DNA of 64,000 bases, taken from NCBI RefSeq assembly GCF_004339595.1, contig NZ_SMFU01000010.1:248001-312000 (forward strand), in the 5' to 3' direction. Below, in pieces: positions 16,144 to 24,672 of this stretch. Both the position numbers and the translations under genes were made by a program. Source of the stretch: Marinobacterium mangrovicola. Its GTDB lineage: Bacteria; Pseudomonadota; Gammaproteobacteria; Pseudomonadales; Balneatricaceae. Below the pieces are notes generated by a model that was not told where the DNA came from, did not search any database, and worked only from the letters and a program-made list of their open reading frames with translations. Position 1 is the stretch's first letter, and each line of letters begins with the position of its first letter.

Positions 16144-17526
16144 ATGTTCGATAATCTGACAGAACGGCTAACGCAAACGCTGCGCAGCGTCACCGGTCAG
16201 GCCAAGCTGACCGAAGACAATATCAAGGGCACGCTTCGCGAAGTGCGTATGGCGCTGCTGGAGGCGGATGTATCCCTGCCGGTGGTCAAGGAGTTCATCA
16301 ACAGCGTCAAAGAGCGCGCTGTTGGTCAGGAGGTTAGCAAAAGCCTGAGTCCCGGCCAGGTGTTCGTCAAGATCGTCAACGAAGAGCTCGTCAAGGTGAT
16401 GGGTGAGGCCAACGAAGAGCTGAACCTGTCCGCCACGCCGCCTGCGGTCGTGATGATGGCGGGTCTTCAGGGGGCGGGTAAAACCACTTCTGTCGGAAAG
16501 CTTGCTCGTTTCCTGAAAGAGCGCAAAAAGAAAAAGGTGCTGGTGGTTTCTGCCGACATCTACCGTCCGGCGGCGATCCGTCAGCTGGAAACTCTGGCTG
16601 GCGAAGTGGGCGTGGAGTTCTTCCCGTCAACGGCTGACCAGGATCCGGTGGATATCGCCAACGGCGCTATCGCCCACGCCCGTATTCAGCATCACGATGT
16701 GGTGATCCTCGATACCGCCGGCCGTCTGCATGTCGATACCGACATGATGGACGAGATCAAGCGCCTGAACGCCGCAGTGAAACCGGTAGAAACCCTGTTC
16801 GTGGTCGATTCCATGACCGGTCAGGATGCTGCCAACACTGCCAAGGCGTTCAACGAAGTATTGCCGCTCACCGGTGTGATTCTCACCAAGACCGATGGTG
16901 ACGCCCGTGGTGGTGCTGCCCTGTCTGTGCGTCATATCACCGGTAAGCCGATCAAGTTCCTAGGTATCGGTGAGAAAAGCGATGCGCTGGAGCCCTTCCA
17001 CCCGGATCGAGTCGCCTCCCGAATTCTTGGTATGGGCGACGTGCTCTCGCTGATCGAGGAGGCGGAGCGCAAGATCGACAAGACCAAGGCGGAGAAATTT
17101 GCCAAGAAGGTCACCAAGGGCAAGGGTTTCGACCTCGAAGACTTCCGCGAGCAGCTGCAGCAGATGAACAGCATGGGTGGCATGATGTCGATGCTGGAAA
17201 AACTGCCCGGCATGGGGCAGATGGCTCAGGCCGCGCAGAGCGCCCAGGCCGAGCAGGGGATGAAGCAGTTTGAGGTGATCATCAACTCGATGACGCCGAA
17301 AGAGCGCCGTAACCCGGACATCATCAGTGGTTCCCGCAAGCGTCGTATCGCCCAGGGTTCAGGCACGCAGATTCAGGATGTGAACCGCCTGCTCAAACAG
17401 CACAAGCAGATGGCCAAAATGATGAAGAAGTTTGGCTCCAAGGGTGGCATGGCCAAGATGGCGCGCGGCATGAAGGGTATGATGCCCCCCGGTATGGGCG
17501 GCGGCGGTGGTTTTCCCCGTTTCTAA
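16144..17526 (+). CDS. ffh: Signal recognition particle GTPase Ffh
   Basis: A 460-aa SRP protein that binds signal sequences of nascent membrane proteins with 4.5S RNA and targets them to FtsY. N-domain, then the G-domain with P-loop GLQGAGKTT, ADIYRPAA insertion box, DTAGR and TKTDGDARGG, then the methionine-rich M-domain (MNSMGGMMSMLEKLPGMG) and a Gly/Met-rich tail. Full length for the family. Confidence 0.97.
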   Translation: MFDNLTERLTQTLRSVTGQAKLTEDNIKGTLREVRMALLEADVSLPVVKEFINSVKERAVGQEVSKSLSPGQVFVKIVNEELVKVMGEANEELNLSATPPAVVMMAGLQGAGKTTSVGKLARFLKERKKKKVLVVSADIYRPAAIRQLETLAGEVGVEFFPSTADQDPVDIANGAIAHARIQHHDVVILDTAGRLHVDTDMMDEIKRLNAAVKPVETLFVVDSMTGQDAANTAKAFNEVLPLTGVILTKTDGDARGGAALSVRHITGKPIKFLGIGEKSDALEPFHPDRVASRILGMGDVLSLIEEAERKIDKTKAEKFAKKVTKGKGFDLEDFREQLQQMNSMGGMMSMLEKLPGMGQMAQAAQSAQAEQGMKQFEVIINSMTPKERRNPDIISGSRKRRIAQGSGTQIQDVNRLLKQHKQMAKMMKKFGSKGGMAKMARGMKGMMPPGMGGGGGFPRF

Positions 17527-17595
17527 AGCCCTTGTTTGAAGTATCTGCGAGAAGCTGAAGATACTGGCTAAAAACTGCACGAAACAGCTTTTATC

Positions 17596-17633
17596 GGGCG
17601 GTGGATTCACGTAGAATCACCGCCCTGATTTTT
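17596..17633 (+). terminator. Intrinsic terminator after ffh
   Basis: GGGCGGTG-G-ATTC / GAAT-CACCGCCC stem with a one-base bulge, followed by TGATTTTT, 70 bp downstream of the ffh stop. Confidence 0.75.
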
Positions 17634-17763
17634 GTCAGCCTGCTGCACGTTTGCGACAGGTTGCAAGGCAAGGCCCTTTCCTCTGGCACGCTAGGTGTTA
17701 GATGAAAGGTAACAATCACGATGGGCGATCTTAAAACCCATCCCGCGAAATAAAGGGGTCCGC

Positions 17764-18015
17764 ATGGTCACTATTCGTTTGTCTCGTGGTGGCGCTAAAA
17801 AGCGTCCGTTCTATCACATTACTGTTGCCGATTCGCGTTTTGCGCGTGACAGCCGCTTTATTGAGCGGGTCGGTTTCTTCAACCCGATCGCTCGCGGTCA
17901 GGAAGAAAAACTGCGCGTTAACCTGGAACGTGTCGACTACTGGCTCGGCAAAGGCGCACAGCCGTCTGAGCGCGTTGCTGCACTGCTGAAAGACGCACGT
18001 AAAGCAGCAGAGTAA
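17764..18015 (+). CDS. rpsP: 30S ribosomal protein S16
   Basis: An 83-aa small-subunit protein starting [19 protein letters not shown], the S16 signature, with [12 protein letters not shown] following. First gene of the rpsP-rimM-trmD-rplS operon. GGGG lies a few bases before the ATG. Confidence 0.97.
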   Translation: MVTIRLSRGGAKKRPFYHITVADSRFARDSRFIERVGFFNPIARGQEEKLRVNLERVDYWLGKGAQPSERVAALLKDARKAAE

Positions 18016-18039
18016 GGTTGACGGGTAGGCTTGGTTAGA

Positions 18040-18573
18040 ATGAGTAAATACAGCGAAGAGGATGTAGTTACCCTCGGACGCTTTACCTCTACATACGGTG
18101 TTCAGGGTTGGATCAAGGTCTTCTCCTACACCGATACCATGGAGGATATTCTGACCTACTCGCCGTGGTTGATTCGCAAGAACGGTGTTTGGACCGAACT
18201 CAAGCGGGTTGGCGGTAAGAAACACGGCAAGGGCCTGATTGCCAAGCTGGACGGTATCGAGTCCCCTGAGCAGGCGAGGCTCTTCGCGAACCTCGACATC
18301 GCAGTGCCTAAATCGGCGCTGCCAGACCTGAAACAGGGCGAGTATTACTGGAGCCAGCTGGAAAACCTGTTGGTATATACCGAATCCGGCGAGTTGCTGG
18401 GTCGGGTTGATCATCTGATGGAAACCGGTGCGAATGATGTGCTGGTGGTGAAAGGCACCGAAGACAGCATCGATCGCGAAGAGCGTCTGCTGCCCTGGTT
18501 GCCGGATCAGGTGATAAAAGAGATTGATCTGGATTCAGGCACCATGCGGGTCGATTGGGACCCGGAGTTCTGA
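18040..18573 (+). CDS. rimM: Ribosome maturation factor RimM
   Basis: A 177-aa protein that assists 30S head assembly and binds S19. TLGRFTSTYGVQGWIKVFS opens the N-terminal barrel, and the PRC-like C-terminal domain contains GEYYWSQLENL and LMETGANDVLVV. The ATG at 18040 gives the family start; a TTG at 18031 is also in frame but has no properly spaced binding site. It is 3 bp from trmD. Confidence 0.95.
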   Translation: MSKYSEEDVVTLGRFTSTYGVQGWIKVFSYTDTMEDILTYSPWLIRKNGVWTELKRVGGKKHGKGLIAKLDGIESPEQARLFANLDIAVPKSALPDLKQGEYYWSQLENLLVYTESGELLGRVDHLMETGANDVLVVKGTEDSIDREERLLPWLPDQVIKEIDLDSGTMRVDWDPEF

Positions 18574-18576
18574 ATC

Positions 18577-19332
18577 ATGTGGTTCGGGATCGTATCCCTG
18601 TTCCCGGAGATGTTCGAGGCGGTCACCCGCTACGGCGTTACCGGACGAGCAGTGCGTAATGAACTGATCAGTGTCGAGTGCTGGAACCCGCGTGATTTCA
18701 CGCATGACCGGCACCGTACCGTGGATGACCGCCCTTATGGCGGCGGCCCCGGGATGCTGATGAAGGTTCAGCCGCTGCGCGATGCGATCCAGGCGGCGAA
18801 AGCTGCGGCGGGCGACGACGCCCGGGTGATCTATCTTTCCCCCCAGGGGCGAAAGCTTGATCAGTCCGGTGTCGCTGAGCTGGCACAGGCGCAGAAGCTG
18901 ATTCTGGTAGCGGGTCGCTACGAAGGGATCGACGAGCGTCTGATTCAGTCTGAAGTCGACGAAGAGTGGTCTCTCGGCGACTTTGTACTCAGCGGCGGCG
19001 AGTTGCCGGCGATGGTGATGGTGGATGCGGTTGCGCGTCTGGTGCCGGGGGTTCTCGGTCACAGCGACTCTGCGGTGGAGGATTCCTTCTATGAGGGGTT
19101 ACTCGACTGTCCCCATTACACGCGGCCAGAAACGCTCGACGGTATGCAGGTGCCGGATGTACTGCTCAGCGGTAATCATGAGCAGATAAGGCGCTGGCGG
19201 CTCAAGCAGCAGCTTGGGCGCACCTCGGAGCGACGCCCCGACCTGCTTGAACAGATCGAACTGAACCCGGAACAGCAGACGCTGTTAAGCGAATATATCC
19301 GCGAGGCCAAAGAGCCAGCGGGTGAAAATTAG
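18577..19332 (+). CDS. trmD: tRNA (guanine-37-N1) methyltransferase TrmD
   Basis: A 251-aa SPOUT-fold enzyme making m1G37 in tRNAs, which prevents frameshifting. Seen: [34 protein letters not shown], the trefoil-knot cofactor loop [13 protein letters not shown] and [12 protein letters not shown]. In operon with rimM and rplS. Confidence 0.97.
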   Translation: MWFGIVSLFPEMFEAVTRYGVTGRAVRNELISVECWNPRDFTHDRHRTVDDRPYGGGPGMLMKVQPLRDAIQAAKAAAGDDARVIYLSPQGRKLDQSGVAELAQAQKLILVAGRYEGIDERLIQSEVDEEWSLGDFVLSGGELPAMVMVDAVARLVPGVLGHSDSAVEDSFYEGLLDCPHYTRPETLDGMQVPDVLLSGNHEQIRRWRLKQQLGRTSERRPDLLEQIELNPEQQTLLSEYIREAKEPAGEN

Positions 19333-19341
19333 GAGCGAGCG

Positions 19342-19698
19342 ATGAGCAGCAAAAACACAATCATTCAGCAGATCGAAGCTGAACAGACTGGTAAAGAAGT
19401 ACCGGCGTTTGCACCGGGCGATACCGTTGTTATCCAGGTACGTGTAGTAGAGGGCACCCGTAGCCGTCTGCAGGCGTTTGAAGGCGTTGTAATCGGCAAG
19501 CGTAACCGCGGCCTGAACTCTGCTTTCACCGTACGTAAAATCTCCCACGGTGTGGGCGTTGAGCGTACCTTCCAGACCTACAGCCCGACTGTAGAAGGTA
19601 TCGAAGTTAAGCGTCGTGGTGACGTGCGTCAGGCTAAACTGTACTACCTGCGTGAGCGTAGCGGTAAGTCTGCACGTATCAAGGAAAAGCTGGGTTAA
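19342..19698 (+). CDS. rplS: 50S ribosomal protein L19
   Basis: A 118-aa large-subunit protein at the subunit interface. The sequence contains the expected [13 protein letters not shown]..., [23 protein letters not shown] and [14 protein letters not shown]. Last gene of its operon; AGGAGCGAGCG precedes the ATG, and a terminator follows. Confidence 0.97.
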   Translation: MSSKNTIIQQIEAEQTGKEVPAFAPGDTVVIQVRVVEGTRSRLQAFEGVVIGKRNRGLNSAFTVRKISHGVGVERTFQTYSPTVEGIEVKRRGDVRQAKLYYLRERSGKSARIKEKLG

Positions 19699-19724
19699 GC
19701 GATTTAATCGCATCAGCTTCTGAG

Positions 19725-19751
19725 AAGGGCGGCCTAAGGGTCGCCCTTTTT
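19725..19751 (+). terminator. Intrinsic terminator after rplS
   Basis: AAGGGCG / CGCCCTT stem extended by GCC/GGT pairs around a TAAG loop, followed by TTT. Confidence 0.85.
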
Positions 19752-19752
19752 G

Positions 19753-19780
19753 TTGATATATGCCTACAGTAAGCGATACT
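19753..19780 (+). promoter_or_regulatory. Possible sigma-70 promoter for the unknown gene-xerD pair
   Basis: TTGATA at 19753, 16-base spacer, GATACT at 19775. It lies directly after the rplS terminator and 122 bp before the next start codon. Confidence 0.4.
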
Positions 19781-19901
19781 GGTTTCCGTTATGATGGTAT
19801 TCATGTCTGGCTGCTAATTAACCGGTAGAGCGTCTCGCCTTTTTTGTCGCCGGGACATAGAATCCGAAAAAACAGGGATAAAAAATCTAAAGGAGTGGCC
19901 G

Positions 19902-21356
19902 ATGCGCAAACTCGCCACCTGGTTGTTCTTACTGGTTCTGCTGCTGGCGTTGGCGCTCGGTGGTATGTACGGCTTCTACTGGTATCAGGTAAAGACCTTC
20001 GTGGACGATCTGGCCGTTCAGGTCAGTGGTCAAGCGACTATCGAATACGATTCGATCTATGCTGATCCCCGCGGTGAAGTGGGGGTGGATGGTCTCAGTG
20101 TTACCCTTAATCAGCTCGGTACACGTATCCCGGTCGAATCGATTCGCGTGCGCTCCGATGATCCCTTCTTCTTCTTTAATCCCCAGGGCCGCATAGAGTC
20201 CGGTGATTGGCCCGGGCGTCTTAGTCTGGTGGTCAAGCAGGCCGAGGTGGGTCTCGATAGCGGCCTGATCAAGAGTGTTGAGCAGCAGGCGGCAATGGCG
20301 GCGGAGATGAATCCGTTGGCGGTGAGTCCCGAGGCGCTGGCTTGCGGAGACCTGCAACAGCTGGGCGTGTCTGCCATGCGTGAGATGGGTTATTCGCGCC
20401 TGAAATCGGATGTGGTGCTCGCTCTTGATGTGGATCGCTATAACCGCCGCATCACGCTCAATAGCGATTTTTCCGCCAATACCCTGGGTAGCTCCACTGT
20501 TGAGCTCGAGTTTTCTGTTGCCAGCGATGATCTTGCGCCAGCCCAGCTGCTTGCCGCCAATCCGCGTCTGCGCAAGCTTGAGGTCAGTTATCAGGATGGC
20601 GGATATAACACGCGTCGTAACCGCTACTGTGCCGAACAGAGCGGTGTTGAGGTGGACGCCTACCTGGCGGAACATCGTCGCCTGATGGAGAGAAATCTGC
20701 TCGCCGCCGGTGTCGATCTGCCGGAGCTGCTCTGGGATGTCTACAGCGGTATCAACCAGCCCGGCGGCAATGTGATGCTGACCATGCGCCCGCCCGGTGG
20801 GCTCGGTCCAGAGATTATGGCGGCGTTAGGCTCGCCGGCGGATATGATTGAGCGCCTTAATCTGGCGCTTCGCCTGAATGGTCAGCCGGTCGCGATCAAC
20901 AGTATTGACTGGGGTCGTATACAGGTGGATCCGGTGCCGCTTCCCTCGGAAGAGGAAGCGACCTCAGCTGCTGAAGCGGTGGCGGCTGTTGAAGAGGTCG
21001 CAGAGCCGGAGGAGGCGGTTGAGTTGGCATCGGCTGCTGAAACTGAAGTGGCGGTGGAGTCCGAGGCTGAGGAAGTGCTCGAGGAAATAGTCGAAGAAAA
21101 CGATCTCTTCGCGGGTATGCCGAAAAGGGCGCCTAAGCCCGAACCCAAGCGCTATCGCCCTACCGAATTATCACAGCTTGCAGCTCTCCAGGGACGGCCG
21201 GTGCGGGTCAAAACCGATCTGGGTAACCGGCTTGAGGGGCGCATCGTCGAAGTTGAAAACGGCGATACACTGCTGATTGAACAGCGTCTGGATCGCGGCA
21301 TTATTACCTATCCCTTGGAGTTTCAGCAGATCCGCTCCGCTGAGGTTTATCGTTGA
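19902..21356 (+). CDS. Unknown membrane-anchored protein upstream of xerD
   Basis: A 484-aa protein of unknown function. An N-terminal hydrophobic helix (about 6-26) suggests an inner-membrane anchor with the rest outside the cytoplasm. Residues 30-340 look like a beta-rich domain with scattered hydrophobic strands and two separate cysteines (in LACGDLQ and YCAEQ). Residues about 345-405 are very rich in Glu and Ala, a disordered linker, and the last 70 residues form a small basic-then-beta domain (RPVRVKTDLGNRLEGRIVEVENGD) reminiscent of SH3-like or Sm-like barrels. The stop overlaps the xerD TTG start by 2 bases, so the two are probably translated together. AGGAG precedes the ATG. Confidence 0.8.
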   Translation: MRKLATWLFLLVLLLALALGGMYGFYWYQVKTFVDDLAVQVSGQATIEYDSIYADPRGEVGVDGLSVTLNQLGTRIPVESIRVRSDDPFFFFNPQGRIESGDWPGRLSLVVKQAEVGLDSGLIKSVEQQAAMAAEMNPLAVSPEALACGDLQQLGVSAMREMGYSRLKSDVVLALDVDRYNRRITLNSDFSANTLGSSTVELEFSVASDDLAPAQLLAANPRLRKLEVSYQDGGYNTRRNRYCAEQSGVEVDAYLAEHRRLMERNLLAAGVDLPELLWDVYSGINQPGGNVMLTMRPPGGLGPEIMAALGSPADMIERLNLALRLNGQPVAINSIDWGRIQVDPVPLPSEEEATSAAEAVAAVEEVAEPEEAVELASAAETEVAVESEAEEVLEEIVEENDLFAGMPKRAPKPEPKRYRPTELSQLAALQGRPVRVKTDLGNRLEGRIVEVENGDTLLIEQRLDRGIITYPLEFQQIRSAEVYR

Positions 21357-22282
21357 AACCAGATCGACGTCGGCGGGCGAAGCAGCCCGCCGAACCTGAT
21401 CAGGCTCTTATTGCTCAGTATCTCGACCACCTCTGGCTTGAGCGTGGCCTGAGCGATAATACCCGCTCCTCTTACCAGCGTGATCTGAGTCACTTTGCCT
21501 GTTGGCTCAATGAGCGGGGGCTGGCTCTGCTTGAAGTGGTGCGCGCCGATCTGCAGCGTCACCTGCACTGGCGTATTGAGCAGCAACTGCGCCCTACCTC
21601 AACCTCTCGTTTGCTCTCGACGCTGCGCGGGTTCTACCGCTACCTGCTGCGAGAGCAGCTGATCGCTACCGACCCGACGCTCAATATCGATAGCCCGAAA
21701 CGGGGTCGGCCGCTGCCAAAAACGTTGACCGAGGCCGACGTGGAAACTCTGCTGGCGGCGCCGGATACCGCTACCGCGCTGGGGCTACGTGACCGCTCGA
21801 TGCTGGAACTGCTTTACGCCTCTGGCCTGCGCGTATCCGAGCTGGTTGGGCTTAGGCTTGAGGAGCTTAACCGGCGTATGGGTGTTTTGCGCGTGGTCGG
21901 TAAGGGTGACAAGGAGCGCATGGTGCCGGTTGGGGATGAGGCGTTGAGCTGGCTGACGCGCTATCTGCGTGAGGCCCGTCCGGAACTTGGTGACGATCCG
22001 CGTATCGAAGAGTTGTTCCTGAGCAGGCGGGGGCAAGCGATGACGCGGCAGACGTTCTGGCATCGCATTAAGCGCTATGCGGTGGAAGCGGGTATCGATA
22101 AGCCGTTGTCGCCACACGTGTTGCGCCATGCCTTTGCTACCCATCTGCTCAATCATGGCGCAGACCTGCGTGTGGTGCAGATGCTGCTGGGGCATTCAAG
22201 CCTGTCGACCACGCAGATATATACTCATATCGCCACGGCGCGATTGCAGGCGCTGCACCGGGAGCATCATCCACGGGGCTGA
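21353..22282 (+). CDS. xerD: Tyrosine recombinase XerD
   Basis: A 309-aa site-specific recombinase that, with XerC and FtsK, resolves chromosome dimers at dif. N-terminal SAM-like DNA-binding domain (YLDHLWLERGLSDNTRSSY), then the catalytic domain with Arg in SGLRVSELVGL, HVLRHAFATHLL, LGHSSLSTTQIYTHI and nucleophile Y290. It begins with TTG overlapping the upstream stop. Placement before dsbC-hom-thrC matches the Pseudomonas chromosome, so this is the housekeeping enzyme, not a mobile-element integrase. Confidence 0.94.
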   Translation: MKPDRRRRAKQPAEPDQALIAQYLDHLWLERGLSDNTRSSYQRDLSHFACWLNERGLALLEVVRADLQRHLHWRIEQQLRPTSTSRLLSTLRGFYRYLLREQLIATDPTLNIDSPKRGRPLPKTLTEADVETLLAAPDTATALGLRDRSMLELLYASGLRVSELVGLRLEELNRRMGVLRVVGKGDKERMVPVGDEALSWLTRYLREARPELGDDPRIEELFLSRRGQAMTRQTFWHRIKRYAVEAGIDKPLSPHVLRHAFATHLLNHGADLRVVQMLLGHSSLSTTQIYTHIATARLQALHREHHPRG

Positions 22283-22338
22283 TTGCGGGCTTCCGGGAGT
22301 GGTCGATGGTAGACTGGTAAATAACGGATTTCTAAATC

Positions 22339-22380
22339 TTTCAGGCCTCTATTTTCAGGCTTTATTTTTCAGGAGAGTGG
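22339..22380 (+). repeat. Three tandem 14-bp direct repeats before dsbC
   Basis: TTTCAGG begins at 22339, 22353 and 22367, exactly 14 bases apart. The units are TTTCAGGCCTCTAT, TTTCAGGCTTTATT and TTTCAGGAGAGTGG. The last unit supplies the AGGAGA ribosome binding site of dsbC. Confidence 0.85.
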
Positions 22381-22381
22381 C

Positions 22382-23113
22382 ATGCGGGCGTTAGTGGCTG
22401 CGATGTTGATGTTGGTTGTAGCGCAGGGCGCTCAGGCTGCGGATGATGCGAACAACAAGATCGCTGAGCGGATCAAGAGTGTTGATAGCCGGCTGAACGT
22501 TGAATCGGTAACGGCGACGCCGATGGATGGTCTGTTCGAGGTGGTTCTTAGCAGTGGCGAAGTGCTCTACACCGACAGCGAAGGCGAATACGTACTCTCC
22601 GGCGAACTGTTTCATCTGGAGCAGGGGCGTGGCCTGGTGAATCTGACCGAGCAGCGGATGCAGAAGGTCCGGGTTGATGCTCTGGCGAAGATTCCGGCAG
22701 AGCAGCGTGTGGTTTTCCCGGCCAAGGGAGAGCGTAAGGCACGTATCCAGGTATTTACCGATGTGGACTGTGTTTACTGCCGTCGTCTGCACTCCGAAGT
22801 TGCGAAGTTGAATGAGATGGGGATCGAAGTGGATTACCTGGCGTTCCCTCGTGGCGGTGAGCGTTCCGCAGCGGCAGGCAAAATGACGGCCATCTGGTGT
22901 GCCGAGTCGGGTGAGGAGCGTCGTGAGCTGATGAACCGTGCCAAGGCCGGTGAGGCGCTTGAGCCGGTTAATTGTGAGAACCCGGTGCTGGATCAGTTTC
23001 ACCTGGGTCAGCAGCTGGGCGTGAATGGAACGCCGGCGCTGATTCTCGACAATGGCCAGATGCTGCCGGGCTACGTGCCGGCCGAACGCCTGAAGCAGAT
23101 CCTGGAGATCTGA
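22382..23113 (+). CDS. dsbC: Periplasmic disulfide isomerase DsbC
   Basis: A 243-aa precursor with a signal peptide ending near AQGAQAADD. The N-terminal dimerisation domain (IAERIKSVDSRLNVESV) is followed by a thioredoxin fold with active site C130-V-Y-C133 and the cis-Pro loop GVNGTPALIL. The canonical DsbC site is CGYC; valine in the second position is a variation. The protein isomerises wrong disulfides in the periplasm and is kept reduced by DsbD. AGGAGA precedes the ATG, and a strong terminator follows. Confidence 0.93.
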   Translation: MRALVAAMLMLVVAQGAQAADDANNKIAERIKSVDSRLNVESVTATPMDGLFEVVLSSGEVLYTDSEGEYVLSGELFHLEQGRGLVNLTEQRMQKVRVDALAKIPAEQRVVFPAKGERKARIQVFTDVDCVYCRRLHSEVAKLNEMGIEVDYLAFPRGGERSAAAGKMTAIWCAESGEERRELMNRAKAGEALEPVNCENPVLDQFHLGQQLGVNGTPALILDNGQMLPGYVPAERLKQILEI

Positions 23114-23143
23114 TCCCAGGCTGATAGCGCTGCAGGTTTTTCA

Positions 23144-23175
23144 GGGCGGGTGTGTTAGGCACACCCGCCTTTTTT
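23144..23175 (+). terminator. Intrinsic terminator after dsbC
   Basis: 10-bp stem GGCGGGTGTG / CACACCCGCC with a five-base loop, then TTTTTT. Confidence 0.9.
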
Positions 23176-23230
23176 GTGTCCTTTATGAGCAGTTATAGCG
23201 CCGAGTAAATGGATGCAGGGGAGTGGGGTT

Positions 23231-23239
23231 TGCTATACT
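23231..23239 (+). promoter_or_regulatory. Extended -10 promoter for hom-thrC
   Basis: TGC-TATACT, an extended -10 element, about 120 bp before the hom start and just after the dsbC terminator. No good -35 is seen, as expected for extended -10 promoters. Confidence 0.5.
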
Positions 23240-23357
23240 AAGGCCCATTTTTCGCCCGCGAGAAGTCACGAACCGTCACCATTCCAGTTTCACATTTGCT
23301 GATTCTGCCTGGCGGCGGGGCTAACGGGTTGTTTTGACAAGCAAAGCGAGGTGTTGT

Positions 23358-24659
23358 TTGAAACCGGTAAAAGTAGGTATCTGTGGTCTGGGCACCGTCG
23401 GTGGCGGTACTTTCAATGTACTGATGCGTAACGCTGAAGAGATTGCGCGTCGTGCCGGACGTAAAATTATTGTCGAGCAGATTGGCACGCGGCGTGAGAA
23501 CCCCGCTTGCGATACCACCGGTATTCAGATTACCAACGACATTTTTGCTGTCGCTACCAATCCCGAGATCGATATCGTCGTCGAGCTGATCGGTGGTTAC
23601 GAGACCGCGCGTGATCTGGTCCTGACGGCCATTGAAAATGGCAAGCATGTAGTTACCGCGAACAAGGCGCTGATCGCTGTCCACGGTAACGAGATCTTCG
23701 CGGCAGCTCAGGAGAAGAACGTCATGGTGGCGTTTGAAGCCTCGGTTGCTGGCGGCATCCCAATCATCAAGGCGATCCGTGAAGGTCTCGCGGCGAACCA
23801 GATCAACTGGCTGGCCGGCATCATCAACGGTACCGGCAACTACATCATGTCCGAGATGCGTGAGAAGGGTCGCGCTTTCGACGACGTGCTGGCTGAAGCC
23901 CAGGAGCTGGGCTATGCCGAAGCCGATCCGACCTTCGACGTCGAGGGTATCGATGCCGCGCACAAGCTGACCATCCTGGCCTCCATCGCCTACGGCGTGC
24001 CGCTGCAGTTTGAAAAAGCGTACACCGAGGGGATCAGCAAGATCACCACTGAAGATGTGCAATACGCCGAGGAACTGGGTTTCCGTATCAAACATCTGGG
24101 TCTGAGCCGCCGCACGCCGCAGGGCATCGAGCTGCGCGTACACCCGACCCTGATCCCGCAGTCCACACTGCTGGCCAGTGTTAACGGTGTAATGAACGCG
24201 ATCCTGGTAGATGGCGATGCCGTTGGCCAGACCCTGTACTACGGCAGCGGCGCCGGTGCCGAACCGACCGCTTCCGCCGTGGTGGCCGATATTGTCGATG
24301 TGGTTCGCACCCTGACCGCCGACCGTGATAACCGCGTACCGCACCTGGCGTTCCAGCCGGGTCAGCTGTCCGAGCTGCCGATGCTGCCGGTTGATGATGT
24401 GGTCACCGGTTACTACCTGCGTCTGCAGGCGGTGGAGCGTCCGGGGGTTCTGGCGCACGTTACCCGTATCCTGGGTGAGAAGGGCATCAATATCGAAGCG
24501 ATCATCCAGAAGCAGACCCGCGAAGCGCAGGTGCCGGTGATTATGATGACCCAGCGTGTGGCTGAAAGCACCATGAATGAAGCGATCCGCGAGATCGAAG
24601 CGCTGCCGGATATCCTCGGCGAAGTGGTACGTATCCGCGTCGAACATCTGGCAGATTGA
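23358..24659 (+). CDS. hom: Homoserine dehydrogenase
   Basis: A 433-aa NAD(P)-dependent enzyme reducing aspartate semialdehyde to homoserine for threonine and methionine synthesis. Rossmann motif VGICGLGTVGGG, catalytic-domain VTANKALIA and ASVAGGIPIIKA, and a C-terminal ACT domain (VLAHVTRILGEKGINIEAI) that usually mediates threonine feedback. I place the start at the TTG at 23358, with GAGG upstream, giving the family start MKPVKVGICG; the frame extends 8 codons further. thrC follows after 13 bp. Confidence 0.95.
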   Translation: MKPVKVGICGLGTVGGGTFNVLMRNAEEIARRAGRKIIVEQIGTRRENPACDTTGIQITNDIFAVATNPEIDIVVELIGGYETARDLVLTAIENGKHVVTANKALIAVHGNEIFAAAQEKNVMVAFEASVAGGIPIIKAIREGLAANQINWLAGIINGTGNYIMSEMREKGRAFDDVLAEAQELGYAEADPTFDVEGIDAAHKLTILASIAYGVPLQFEKAYTEGISKITTEDVQYAEELGFRIKHLGLSRRTPQGIELRVHPTLIPQSTLLASVNGVMNAILVDGDAVGQTLYYGSGAGAEPTASAVVADIVDVVRTLTADRDNRVPHLAFQPGQLSELPMLPVDDVVTGYYLRLQAVERPGVLAHVTRILGEKGINIEAIIQKQTREAQVPVIMMTQRVAESTMNEAIREIEALPDILGEVVRIRVEHLAD

Positions 24660-24672
24660 GGTTAATAGAACA

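Noticed and set aside
21353-22282. Tyrosine recombinase considered as a mobile-element integrase
   Set aside because: Length, motifs and the dsbC-hom-thrC neighbourhood identify housekeeping XerD; no att-like repeats or phage genes are nearby.
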